Below, piece by piece: positions 1 through 7,213 of a stretch of 20,496 bases of DNA. Where the stretch lies: contig UQRJ01000015.1 of the NCBI GenBank assembly GCA_900543345.1, positions 1-20,496 of the forward strand. Direction: 5' to 3'. The notes below the pieces were generated by a model. It made no database searches. It worked only from the letters and a program-made list of their open reading frames with translations, and was not told the DNA's origin. A program made the position numbers and the translations under genes. Source of the DNA: an uncultured Sporolactobacillus sp. (GTDB lineage Bacteria; Bacillota; Bacilli; Bacillales; Sporolactobacillaceae). Within the stretch, counting starts at the first letter, position 1. Each line of letters starts with the position of its first letter.

Positions 1-115
1 TTTTACAACCTGGGAATATTTTTTACTGACCCTATTCAACCACGATCTAAAGCAAAGAAAATCGATTCATCATGAAGAATTCAGATCAGATTTTCCCAAC
101 CGATGAGCATAGAAA

Positions 116-162
116 AAGAACTTATAGTGGCTGACCAAAATCGTTAGCCGATATAAGTTCTT
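116..162 (-). terminator. Likely intrinsic terminator after the transaldolase gene
   Basis: The arms AAGAACTTATA (116-126) and TATAAGTTCTT (152-162) pair perfectly over 11 bp. Inside them GGCT (129-132) pairs with AGCC (146-149), making a long hairpin with a small symmetric bulge. On the minus strand the hairpin runs into a T-rich stretch (TTCTTTTTCT), as expected of a Rho-independent terminator. It lies about 120 nt past the stop codon of the minus-strand transaldolase gene. I see no gene between 1 and 285. Confidence 0.6.
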
Positions 163-285
163 CACGAAGCAGCAAATCTGCAATTTTTTCAATCATTAGT
201 CTCACGGATAGTTGTTTCGACCACTTGAATGACATCGATGCCGGAAAACAACCCAATATGCCTGTTAATGTTCGATTGCAGAACA

Positions 286-1005
286 TCAATTCAAGATACT
301 GTATCCCAGTGACTGAATATCTTTGGCGAAGCCTTTCACCGTATCCAGGGAAACGTCGAATTGGCTTTTGCCGATGTGACTCAGCTTTTTCAGAATGGCC
401 GGCGGAACCGTGATGATATCACAGCCCAGCTCCTGCGCCTGAAAGACATTAATCACCTCTCGCGTACTGGCCCACAGCAGATAGGCTTCCTTGACCTTCC
501 CGCAGATCGCAGCGCTTTGCTTAACGAAGTCGGTCGGATCCGTGCCGGTATCGGCCACCCGCCCGACGAAGATCGATACCAAATTCTTCGTGCCCGGCGC
601 AAAGACGGACACACAATCCTTCACCTGATCCAGAGTCGCGATGGCCGTGACATTGATATAGATGCCCTGTGCCGACAACTTTTGAATGAGCGGAGCCGTG
701 CTCTTTCCCTCCACCGTGATAATCGGGATCTTAACGAAGACATTCTCACCGAGCCCATGAATGATGCGCGCTTCTTTTTCCATGGTCGCGAAATCATTGC
801 CGAAGACTTCAAAAGAAATTGATTTATCGGGAAACGTCTGGACCACTTCTTTGGCAAAAGCCAAATAATTGTCGATCCCGGCCCGTTTCATCAACGACGG
901 ATTGGTCGTAAACCCGGTCACAAAGCTGAGTTTTGCCATTTCTTTCATGTCGTCAAGATCGGCACCGTCGGAATACACTTCAATCTTTAAATCGTCAAGA
1001 TTCAT
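286..1005 (-). CDS. Transaldolase-family protein (Fsa/TalC-type)
   Basis: A 239-residue TIM-barrel aldolase of the short transaldolase family, close in length to the fructose-6-phosphate aldolase/TalC group. Members transfer or cleave a dihydroxyacetone unit on sugar phosphates in the cytoplasm through a lysine Schiff base. The TTNPS motif (about residues 33-37) and the catalytic-lysine segment VKIPI with Lys92 are visible, as is the family-like LWASTRE stretch and a glycine- and proline-rich C-terminal barrel strand (CDIITVPP). The ATG is preceded by AAGGAGAAG (1014-1022). It is divergent from a LacI-type regulator with two operators between them, so it is probably that regulator's target. 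Whether the true activity is transaldolase, fructose-6-phosphate aldolase or another sugar aldolase cannot be told from sequence. Confidence 0.9.
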   Translation of the reverse strand: MNLDDLKIEVYSDGADLDDMKEMAKLSFVTGFTTNPSLMKRAGIDNYLAFAKEVVQTFPDKSISFEVFGNDFATMEKEARIIHGLGENVFVKIPIITVEGKSTAPLIQKLSAQGIYINVTAIATLDQVKDCVSVFAPGTKNLVSIFVGRVADTGTDPTDFVKQSAAICGKVKEAYLLWASTREVINVFQAQELGCDIITVPPAILKKLSHIGKSQFDVSLDTVKGFAKDIQSLGYSILN

Positions 1006-1310
1006 TATTTAATCTTCTCCTTTTTATGTGTTTACCAAATTCCTTAGAAAAGGGGCTGACGGCATTTATTTCTGCCTTTTTTCAATTTCTGAGCGCAGCG
1101 CTTCACTTTACAGGACATTTTCCCGGAAATTTTGCCTGCAGCCATTCATTAATCCACCAGCAAGATCGGAATGACAGAAGAAGCATCTCTTATTCATCTT
1201 TAACCTTTAAGGTAAAAATAATAATCACCGCCAGTCAACATGAATTCCCTTTTTTTCTTGACAATAAGTTTTCAACACCATATATTATGGATTAGTTGAT
1301 TTCACCTCCT
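1006..1310 (-). other. Long leader of the transaldolase transcript with an orphan Shine-Dalgarno
   Basis: The minus-strand transcript predicted to start near 1361 runs about 355 nt before the transaldolase ATG. At 1302-1310 it carries a very strong ribosome binding site, AGGAGGTGA, with no ATG, GTG or TTG at 5-12 nt beyond it. The nearest starts give only very short frames of under 30 codons. I see no convincing gene here. It may be the relic of a deleted first gene of the operon or a leader with a regulatory role. Confidence 0.4.
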
Positions 1311-1311
1311 A

Positions 1312-1325
1312 TGTAATCGATACCA
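1312..1325. promoter_or_regulatory. LacI-family operator, copy 1 (imperfect)
   Basis: TGTAATCGATACCA matches 12 of 14 positions of the perfect palindrome at 1343-1356. It keeps the central CG typical of LacI-family operators. The two centres are 31 bp apart, about three helical turns, so two dimers would sit on the same DNA face. It lies in the transcribed leader of the minus-strand promoter. Confidence 0.6.
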
Positions 1326-1342
1326 CGGATAACTATAAATGG

Positions 1343-1356
1343 TGTAATCGATTACA
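1343..1356. promoter_or_regulatory. LacI-family operator, copy 2 (perfect palindrome)
   Basis: TGTAATCGATTACA is a perfect 14-bp palindrome with a central CG step. It lies just downstream of the minus-strand promoter for the transaldolase gene (about +5 to +18), a position where a bound repressor would block transcription. It departs from the CcpA cre consensus at two core positions, so the adjacent regulator is the more likely binder. Confidence 0.7.
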
Positions 1357-1367
1357 TCACATTTAAT

Positions 1368-1395
1368 ATTTTAGTACAAATAGTTCTATTGTCAA
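1368..1395 (-). promoter_or_regulatory. Promoter reading toward the transaldolase gene
   Basis: On the minus strand TTGACA (1390-1395) is followed after 16 nt by TAAAAT (1368-1373), a good sigma-A type promoter. Both LacI-type operators lie just downstream of it. Its -35 box overlaps the candidate plus-strand -35 of the regulator gene. Confidence 0.6.
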
Positions 1396-1418
1396 GCCGA
1401 TATCGGCCGATGCATTAT
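1389..1418 (+). promoter_or_regulatory. Candidate promoter of the LacI-type regulator
   Basis: TTGTCA (1389-1394) with CATTAT (1413-1418) after 18 nt is a moderate promoter reading toward the regulator. The -35 box almost coincides with the divergent -35 box on the other strand. A separate 12-bp palindrome, GCCGATATCGGC (1396-1407), occupies the spacer. Confidence 0.4.
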
Positions 1419-1497
1419 ATTTTCTAAAATACTTAAAGATTGTCAGTTGATAGTTCCTGCGCCGCTGATCAATCTATATGGAAGGATCATATAGCAA

Positions 1498-2508
1498 ATG
1501 AAAAAAAGATTATCGATAAAGGATATCGCTCAAATAAGCGGAGTTTCTGTCGCTACCGTATCCAGGGTCATAAATAATTCTCCTAAAGTTACGTCTAAGA
1601 CAAGAGAAAAGGTTTTATCGGTTATAAAAAATAAGGGCTACGAGAGAGACAGGAATGCTCTGGGCTTACGCAGTCATTATACACACATGATCGGCGTTTT
1701 AGTGCCCGACATCACCAATTTATTTTTCGCTTCGATCGTTAAAACATGTGAGCAATATTTATTCCGACACGGCTATTCAACAATCGTATGTAATACCGAC
1801 CGCGACCCTAATACAGAAAACAAATATCTAAAAGTATTAAATTCTCATCTGATCGATGGGTTGATCATTATCTCCAGTCACAACAAAATTATTAATAAAG
1901 AAAACGTTATCAGCCTCCCCGCAGTCTATATTGATCACAAACCCAACATCAAGGCACCGATGATTTCATCCGATCATTATAAGGGGGCGGAAATGGCAAT
2001 AGAATATCTCCTTTCTAAAAAAGCGGATCCTTGGATGGTTATTACCCCCACCAAATCAACCGCGACTTTAGAAAGAATACGCGGATTTAAAGAAACGCTG
2101 ATAAAGCACCACATTGACTTGGACGGAAAAATTATTGTATTGGAAAGCACCTCCGACAATTATTTGAAACGCAGCGCGATTGCGGACCAGTTTCTTAAAC
2201 AACTAAGCCATAACAATCATGTCAACGGCATTTTTTCAGTTAACGATAACATCGCCTACTCAATGTTGCAAACTGCTTTGTCTTTAAATATTTCCGTACC
2301 CAGTCAGTTAAAAATTATTGGTTTTGATGATTCCCCAATTGCTAAAATTGCCCGGCCAAGCATCACGACCATTCATCAAGATTATCAGCAAATAGCTTAT
2401 AAAGCCTGTGATATATTATTAAATGATCTTAGCCATCAGGAAAATACTAAACTGCAAGAAATGACGATAAGAGTCCCGGTAAAATTAGTCCTGCGTTCTA
2501 CGACGTAA
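1498..2508 (+). CDS. LacI-family transcriptional regulator
   Basis: A 336-residue DNA-binding regulator of standard LacI/GalR length. The N-terminal helix-turn-helix (residues about 5-25, SIKDIAQISGVSVATVSRV) is canonical, followed by the hinge helix (about 50-60) and the periplasmic-binding-like sensor domain. That domain starts with IGVLVPDI and shows ITNLFFA, DGLIII and the late GFDDSPIA and PSITTIHQD blocks. A GGAAGGA site (1480-1486) precedes the ATG. The gene is divergent from the transaldolase gene and flanked by two likely operators, so it probably represses that gene in response to a sugar or sugar phosphate. It is noticeably richer in A and T than the opp and PTS genes nearby, which hints at separate ancestry. 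The effector is unknown. Confidence 0.93.
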   Translation: MKKRLSIKDIAQISGVSVATVSRVINNSPKVTSKTREKVLSVIKNKGYERDRNALGLRSHYTHMIGVLVPDITNLFFASIVKTCEQYLFRHGYSTIVCNTDRDPNTENKYLKVLNSHLIDGLIIISSHNKIINKENVISLPAVYIDHKPNIKAPMISSDHYKGAEMAIEYLLSKKADPWMVITPTKSTATLERIRGFKETLIKHHIDLDGKIIVLESTSDNYLKRSAIADQFLKQLSHNNHVNGIFSVNDNIAYSMLQTALSLNISVPSQLKIIGFDDSPIAKIARPSITTIHQDYQQIAYKACDILLNDLSHQENTKLQEMTIRVPVKLVLRSTT

Positions 2509-2553
2509 AAATTCGAGACGAGTGGCTTGTATCTTAAAGGCATTAAATCAAGT

Positions 2554-2633
2554 AGGAGGTAATTCACACCATCGACCTTTTACGTTTCCAAACGAAACTT
2601 GTCTTAACCGGCAGAAGTAAAGTGGATTTATAA
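2554..2633 (+). other. Strong orphan ribosome binding site before a short frame lacking a normal start
   Basis: AGGAGGT (2554-2560) stands 45 nt after the regulator's stop codon. Ten nucleotides beyond it lies ATC rather than ATG, opening a 20-codon frame that ends in TAA at 2631-2633. This looks like the degraded head of a gene once co-transcribed with the regulator, or a rare non-standard start. I cannot name the product. Apart from the hairpin at 2645-2678, I see nothing else supportable in 2509-2879. Confidence 0.25.
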
Positions 2634-2644
2634 ATCAAGACAGT

Positions 2645-2678
2645 TTTTTTCTTTTTAGATGCTGATAAAAAGAAAAAA
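2645..2678. terminator. AT-only hairpin between convergent genes
   Basis: The arms at 2645-2657 and 2666-2678 pair over 13 bp with an 8-nt loop. The stem is all A-T apart from one G-C pair. It sits between the convergent ends of the LacI regulator and the opp-osmC operon, so it may act as a weak bidirectional terminator. The low GC content makes this uncertain. Confidence 0.4.
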
Positions 2679-2879
2679 TAATTGTTGCTATGCAATTTAA
2701 GAAAAAAATATTTTACGAATGACTGGTTGAGGGTTTACGCTTTTATGTTAATTAGGTGGATGGAATGTCAACCAGAGAGGAAATGCGTTAAGGGTCTGAG
2801 GGGTCTGATCAATGACTTTCCCAAATTTCGGTCGATGAACGTCCTGCCAATGAGTGTTTCTCTTATTTTTATGTTTTGC

Positions 2880-3272
2880 TCAATTTTCCGCCGGATCGAC
2901 AAAAGTCACGGTTTCCTGTACGTCAATGGATGGGCTTAAGGACTGGACCACGGGACAGTTGCGGGCAATCAGTCGAAGATCTTTCTCTGCTTTAACACGA
3001 TTCGTTCGAGATACCCTTGCCGTAAAATGAATCGTAATTTTGGCGACCGGGTGAGCCGGCCTGGTCAGATCCCGTTCATAGTCCACATCAACCTGATCGA
3101 TGCGATAAGCAATGCCTTGCTTGTTCAGAATGTCCTCATAGACATAGGTACTGCACGCCGCAGCCGTTGCAACTAACGTTTGAACCGGTGAGAAACCCTG
3201 TCCGCGGTGCAGAATCCAATTGCCCTGTTCACGAACAAGTTCAACTTGTCCGTTTTTTTCAATCAGTTTCAC
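2880..3272 (-). CDS. OsmC/Ohr-family peroxiredoxin-like protein
   Basis: A 130-residue OsmC-family protein, the usual length. The family reduces organic or fatty-acid hydroperoxides with two cysteines. Both are present: Cys40 in ATAAACSTYV after the SPVQTL block, and Cys106 in the NCPVVQSL motif. I chose the GTG at 3272 because GGAGGG (3280-3285) lies 7 nt before it. An upstream extension to 3428 would add 52 residues unlike the family and run through the end of oppF. The start overlaps the oppF stop by 14 bp, so the gene appears translationally coupled to the peptide importer. It may protect membrane or imported thiols from peroxides, but the functional link to peptide uptake is inference. 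Confidence 0.85.
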   Translation of the reverse strand: MKLIEKNGQVELVREQGNWILHRGQGFSPVQTLVATAAACSTYVYEDILNKQGIAYRIDQVDVDYERDLTRPAHPVAKITIHFTARVSRTNRVKAEKDLRLIARNCPVVQSLSPSIDVQETVTFVDPAEN

Positions 3273-4221
3273 GAGTGATCCCTCCGCTTTGAATAGATTG
3301 TTGATATTGTCGTTGGTACCGCGCGAGGTCTTGTTCGTTGCAGGCGACGAAATGGCCCGGAACAATTTCGTGCAGCGTCCCGCTTCGGCCTTCTCCGTTA
3401 TAAGTGATGCGTTTGCGCTCTTTTTCACTCAGCGGATCGGGCTGCGGGATTGCCGATAACAAGGAACGTGTGTAGGGGTGGAGAGGATGAGCGTACAAAT
3501 CTTCCGCTTCCGCCATCTCGACGATTCTCCCCTGGTACATGACGGCAATCCGATCGCTAATATATTTTACCATCGATAAGTCGTGGGCGATAAACAAATA
3601 GGTCAGTTGCTTATCGCGTTGAATTCTTTTCAGTAGATTGACCACCTGAGCCTGGATGGATACATCGAGCGCAGAAATGGGTTCGTCGGCGATGATCAGC
3701 TTCGGGTTGACAGCCAGTGCACGGGCGATACCGATACGCTGGCACTGGCCGCCGGAAAATTCGTGCGGATACCGCTCCGCATGTTCGCGGTTCAGTCCGA
3801 CTTCTTCCAACAGCTGATCAATTTTCTGATCACGAGTCGCTTTACTTTGATACAGATGATGCGCATCCATTCCCTCGGCAATAATCTCTCTCGCAGTAAA
3901 ATGCCCGTCAATCGATGCAAACGGATCCTGAAAAATCATCTGCATATCGCGGCGCAGCGGATCGTGCGTTCCACGGCCTCTTGAATTGAACACACTTTTT
4001 CCGTTAAAAAGCACGTCGCCTGCCGTCGGCTTATATAGACGGATAATGGTACGGCCGGTAGTCGATTTACCACAGCCGGATTCACCGACCAGGCCAAAGG
4101 TCTCGCCTTCATAGATATGAAAGGAAACGTCGTCGACGGCACGGACTTCTCGTCGGGTTCCCTGATTAAAATATTTTTTCAGATGACGCACATCGAGTAG
4201 GATTTTTTTGGCTTGTTTCAT
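3259..4221 (-). CDS. oppF: Oligopeptide ABC transporter ATP-binding subunit OppF
   Basis: A 320-residue ATPase of the dipeptide/oligopeptide importer class. It has Walker A GESGCGKST (46-54), Q-loop FQDP (97-100), signature SGGQC (156-160), Walker B LIIADE (175-180) and switch His213. A C-terminal oligopeptide-type extension (HPYTRSLLSAIPQPDP) marks the OppF/DppF subgroup. The signature is SGGQC where SGGQR or SGGQQ is more usual, a small oddity that should still work. The ATG overlaps the oppD stop as ATGA, so the two ATPases are made together and pair at the cytoplasmic face of the OppBC channel. It is followed by osmC. Confidence 0.95.
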   Translation of the reverse strand: MKQAKKILLDVRHLKKYFNQGTRREVRAVDDVSFHIYEGETFGLVGESGCGKSTTGRTIIRLYKPTAGDVLFNGKSVFNSRGRGTHDPLRRDMQMIFQDPFASIDGHFTAREIIAEGMDAHHLYQSKATRDQKIDQLLEEVGLNREHAERYPHEFSGGQCQRIGIARALAVNPKLIIADEPISALDVSIQAQVVNLLKRIQRDKQLTYLFIAHDLSMVKYISDRIAVMYQGRIVEMAEAEDLYAHPLHPYTRSLLSAIPQPDPLSEKERKRITYNGEGRSGTLHEIVPGHFVACNEQDLARYQRQYQQSIQSGGITRETD

Positions 4222-5273
4222 CGTCCCCGTTCCCTGCCTTCGACAAGTCTTTGATAAATCGCTTGGCGCCGCATAATCTCCTGAGGAGGCTTGACTTCCG
4301 GCGCTCGCGGATCAAGCAGCCAGGTCGCCGCGTAGTGCGTATCCGACAGTCGGAACAGCGGCGGTTCCTGTTCCAAATCAATCTGCATCGCATAGGGATT
4401 GCGTGCCGCAAATGCATCGCCGCGGGGTGGATGGATCAGGTCGGGAATTGATCCGGGAATCGCCGCCAATGCCTTATCCTTCGTTTTCAGCGGCGGCATC
4501 GAACAGAGCAATCCCCACGTGTAAGGATGCGCCGGATTATAGAAGATTTCATTGCAAGTCCCGACTTCAACAATTTTACCAGCATACATGACGGCCACAC
4601 GATCGGCAACATTCGCAACGACACCGAGGTCATGCGTAATAAAGAGAATGGAAGTTTGCAGCCGTTGCTTTAAATCTTTCAATAAATCAAGAATCCGGGC
4701 TTGAATCGTTACATCCAGCGCGGTCGTCGGTTCATCGGCAATCAAGACAGCCGGATCGCAGGCAATCGCAATGGCAATCACGGCGCGCTGGCGCATGCCG
4801 CCGGAAAATTGATGGGGGTATGCTTTCAAGCGTTCTTCCGGCCGATCAATGCCGACGCTCTTCAATAATTCGACAGCCTGCCGTTTCGCCGCCCGTCGCG
4901 TGATTTTCCGATGCAAGTGTAACATTTCAACGATCTGATGGCCGATGGTCAAGGTCGGATTCAGTGAAGTCATCGGATCTTGAAAGATCATCGAAATATC
5001 ATTGCCGCGAATACGACGCATCGCTTTTTCAGGCAACGCCAGCAGATTCTTCCCTTTGAAGCGAATGGTTCCTTTTCGGATTCGGTTTCGGTCAAACAGT
5101 CCCATCACCGCACGGGCCGTTACCGACTTCCCCGATCCGGACTCACCGACCAGTGCCAGCGTTTCTCCTTTACGTAAAAAAAGATTGATGCCGCGAAGCG
5201 CCTGCAAGTCGCCGGACGGTGTCGGAAAAGAAACCTGCAGATTGTCGATTGCCAATATTTTTTCCTCCGGCAT
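4218..5273 (-). CDS. oppD: Oligopeptide ABC transporter ATP-binding subunit OppD
   Basis: About 351 residues, the first of the two importer ATPases. It carries Walker A GESGSGKS (about 43-50), Q-loop FQDPMTSLNP, signature SGGMR (about 157-161) and Walker B VLIADEP. The C-terminal oligopeptide domain has the IPGSIPDL and HPP blocks. Four positions that hold iron-sulfur cysteines in some OppD/DppD proteins are D, N, D and T here, a form I recall in Bacillota OppD. Two ATGs are possible. The one at 5273 is 7 nt from the GGGGG site, while the one at 5279 overlaps the oppC stop as ATGA and is almost on top of that site. I prefer 5273. It works with OppF to drive peptide uptake. Confidence 0.95.
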   Translation of the reverse strand: MPEEKILAIDNLQVSFPTPSGDLQALRGINLFLRKGETLALVGESGSGKSVTARAVMGLFDRNRIRKGTIRFKGKNLLALPEKAMRRIRGNDISMIFQDPMTSLNPTLTIGHQIVEMLHLHRKITRRAAKRQAVELLKSVGIDRPEERLKAYPHQFSGGMRQRAVIAIAIACDPAVLIADEPTTALDVTIQARILDLLKDLKQRLQTSILFITHDLGVVANVADRVAVMYAGKIVEVGTCNEIFYNPAHPYTWGLLCSMPPLKTKDKALAAIPGSIPDLIHPPRGDAFAARNPYAMQIDLEQEPPLFRLSDTHYAATWLLDPRAPEVKPPQEIMRRQAIYQRLVEGRERGR

Positions 5274-5275
5274 CG

Positions 5276-6184
5276 TCATACCCCCTGCCTGTTTCGTGTT
5301 TCCAATGCATCGCGAAGGGCATCGCCCAAAACGTTAAAGGAGAGAATGACAATAAGAATCAGGATACCGGGAAATACGGCCAGGTAAGTGGCTTGGCCGA
5401 TATATCCCTGTGCATTATTGAGCATACTCCCCCACGAAGACGCGGGCGGTCGAACGCCGAGGCCAAGAAAACTCAATGCCGATTCCGTTAAAATCGCATT
5501 AGCGACATTCAGTGAAGCCGCCACCACAATGGAAGGCAGAACACCGGGAATAATATGCTTTAAAATCATCCGCTGCATGCTTAATCCGATTGAACGTGCA
5601 TAGAGCATAAACTCTTGCTGCTTCAGACTCATCGTCTGCGAACGAACGATCCGGGCCGTATCCATCCACGAAAGCAGGCCAATGATAATGATCATGTTGC
5701 GGATGCTCGGTTTCAGATAAGCGTTCAGGATCATCAGGACAAAAAAGGCTGGCAGCGACATAAACACATCAAGGAAACGCATTAACAGACTGTCGATCAG
5801 TCCGCCCAAATAGCCGGAGACGGTGCCGATCAGCGTTCCCAGTCCAACCGCAATCAGCATGGAAAGCAAACCGACAGCCAGCGACACACGCCCGCCGTAT
5901 AGCACACGTGTCAGATAATCGCGCCCATGATCATCCGTACCGAACCAGTGGGCAGTCGACGGCGCCAGCAATTTATTCTGAACGGATAATTGATTCGGAT
6001 CATAGGGGGACAAAAACGCAAAAAGTGTGACCAACGTCAGAGCCGCCAAGATCAAAGCGGCGATCACGGCCCGTTTATCGTGAAGGAGACGTTGGATGAC
6101 TGTCCGCCGTCGCTGCTCATAGACCACCTGCCGGCTATTATCGAGACGCCCCGGTGTTAATAATCTGAAGTGGTTATCTGCCAC
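5276..6184 (-). CDS. oppC: Oligopeptide ABC transporter permease OppC
   Basis: About 302 residues, a membrane permease with the OppC/DppC N-terminal extension (HDKRAVIAALILAALTLVTL, first membrane segment) and the motif FGTDDHGRDYLTRVLYGGR. The ABC-coupling EAA loop (YARSIGLSMQRMILKHIIP) follows, then the LSFLGLGVRPPASSWGSML block near the C-terminus. It forms the channel with OppB in the cytoplasmic membrane. The GTG at 6184 is preferred because AAGGTG lies 7 nt before it. A TTG two codons upstream (6190) is nearly touching that site. It follows oppB after a gap of about a dozen bases and touches oppD. Confidence 0.94.
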   Translation of the reverse strand: MADNHFRLLTPGRLDNSRQVVYEQRRRTVIQRLLHDKRAVIAALILAALTLVTLFAFLSPYDPNQLSVQNKLLAPSTAHWFGTDDHGRDYLTRVLYGGRVSLAVGLLSMLIAVGLGTLIGTVSGYLGGLIDSLLMRFLDVFMSLPAFFVLMILNAYLKPSIRNMIIIIGLLSWMDTARIVRSQTMSLKQQEFMLYARSIGLSMQRMILKHIIPGVLPSIVVAASLNVANAILTESALSFLGLGVRPPASSWGSMLNNAQGYIGQATYLAVFPGILILIVILSFNVLGDALRDALETRNRQGV

Positions 6185-6195
6185 CGTCAATCACC

Positions 6196-7140
6196 TTACT
6201 TTCGAATTCTCGGGTCAACTATTTGATAGGTGACGTCCGCCAATAGATTGCCAATAATCAGCAATAGACCGGAAAACAAGGTCATCGCCATGATAACCGG
6301 ATAGTCCAGGCTGAAAATGGCATCGACACTCAGCAAGCCGAGCCCCGGCCAGGAAAAGACGCTCTCCGTAATGTAAGCACCGGAAATCAACATGGGGAGC
6401 GACATCCCAAGTAATGTGATGACCGGCAACATGACATTTTTCATGACGTGGCTGAGCAGTAGCCGGTTACCGGACATTCCCTTGGCGTAACTGAAATCCA
6501 CATAATTCTGATTCAATTCCGAAATCGTATTCGAGCGAACATAGCGATAGTACGCTCCGCAACCTTGAAAAGTGAGCGTTGTTACCGGCAGAACAGCATG
6601 ACGAACCAGATCGGAAAAGCTCCCATTTCCAATCGTCTGCATCCCGATCGACGGCAGCCAGTCCAGCTCGACAGAAAAGAAATCGATCAGCATAATGCCG
6701 AACCAGAAGACCGGGATCGAGATACTGATATAAGAAAGCAGATTCAGGATGCGATCAAACCATGTATTTTCATATTTTGCGGCAAACAGGCCGAGTGGAA
6801 CGGAGATGAGCAGCGTCAGGACAAGCGACGTCCCCATTAACCCAAGCGTTGCCGGAAGCCGCTGAAGAATTTCGCCCATGACCGGCTGGCTGCTATGCAA
6901 GGAATAACCGAGATTCCCATGCAGTACTTGCGCCAGCCAGTGAACATATTGCCAATAAATCGGTTGGTTTAGACCGAGACTCTCACGGATTCGTTCCACA
7001 TCTTCCGGATGCATATTCGGCGTCACATACATCTTCACCGGATCGCCCGGAGCGAGCCGCGCCAGTGCAAATGAAATGACCGAAATCACAAACAGCATCG
7101 GAATAACCTGCATCAATCGTCTAACGATCATTTTGCTCAC
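6196..7140 (-). CDS. oppB: Oligopeptide ABC transporter permease OppB
   Basis: A 314-residue permease. The N-terminal block RRLMQVIPMLFVISVISFALARLAPGDP is the hallmark of OppB/DppB proteins. It is followed by the extracytoplasmic GLNQPIYWQYVHWL region, about six membrane segments in total, the ABC-coupling loop (YAKGMSGNRLLLSHVMKNVMLP) and a final IVDPRIRK tail. The start is GTG at 7140, 8 nt after GGAGGG (7149-7154). The gene is separated from oppA by 73 bp that hold a stable hairpin, so its expression is probably lower than that of oppA. Confidence 0.95.
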   Translation of the reverse strand: MSKMIVRRLMQVIPMLFVISVISFALARLAPGDPVKMYVTPNMHPEDVERIRESLGLNQPIYWQYVHWLAQVLHGNLGYSLHSSQPVMGEILQRLPATLGLMGTSLVLTLLISVPLGLFAAKYENTWFDRILNLLSYISISIPVFWFGIMLIDFFSVELDWLPSIGMQTIGNGSFSDLVRHAVLPVTTLTFQGCGAYYRYVRSNTISELNQNYVDFSYAKGMSGNRLLLSHVMKNVMLPVITLLGMSLPMLISGAYITESVFSWPGLGLLSVDAIFSLDYPVIMAMTLFSGLLLIIGNLLADVTYQIVDPRIRK

Positions 7141-7164
7141 GAGTTATTCCCTCCAACAAATAAA

Positions 7165-7186
7165 GACCCGGCACTCTCGCCGGGTC
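7165..7186 (-). promoter_or_regulatory. Intercistronic hairpin between oppA and oppB
   Basis: On the minus strand GACCCGGC and GCCGGGTC form a perfect, GC-rich 8-bp stem with a 6-nt loop, followed by TTTATTTG. It begins about 27 nt after the oppA stop and ends just before the oppB ribosome binding site. The short U-rich tail suggests a leaky terminator or an RNA-stabilising 3' end. Either would give more OppA than OppBCDF, the usual ratio in such importers. Confidence 0.7.
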
Positions 7187-7213
7187 CGGCATCGGCCTCT
7201 CTTTATCCAGCCA

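Noticed and set aside
361..822. Plus-strand frame of 153 codons inside the transaldolase gene
   Set aside because: It is antisense to a clear transaldolase gene, has no ribosome site and no family-like motifs.
1343..1356. The TGTAATCGATTACA palindrome as a CcpA cre site
   Set aside because: It differs from cre at two core positions and is duplicated beside a LacI-family gene, so an own-regulator operator is the better reading.
2682..2939. Plus-strand frame of 85 codons after the LacI regulator
   Set aside because: No ribosome site. It runs into the antisense of osmC, and its composition looks random.
4218..4500. Missing iron-sulfur cysteines in the OppD C-terminal domain
   Set aside because: The replaced positions match what I recall as a common Bacillota form of OppD, so it is probably not a defect.
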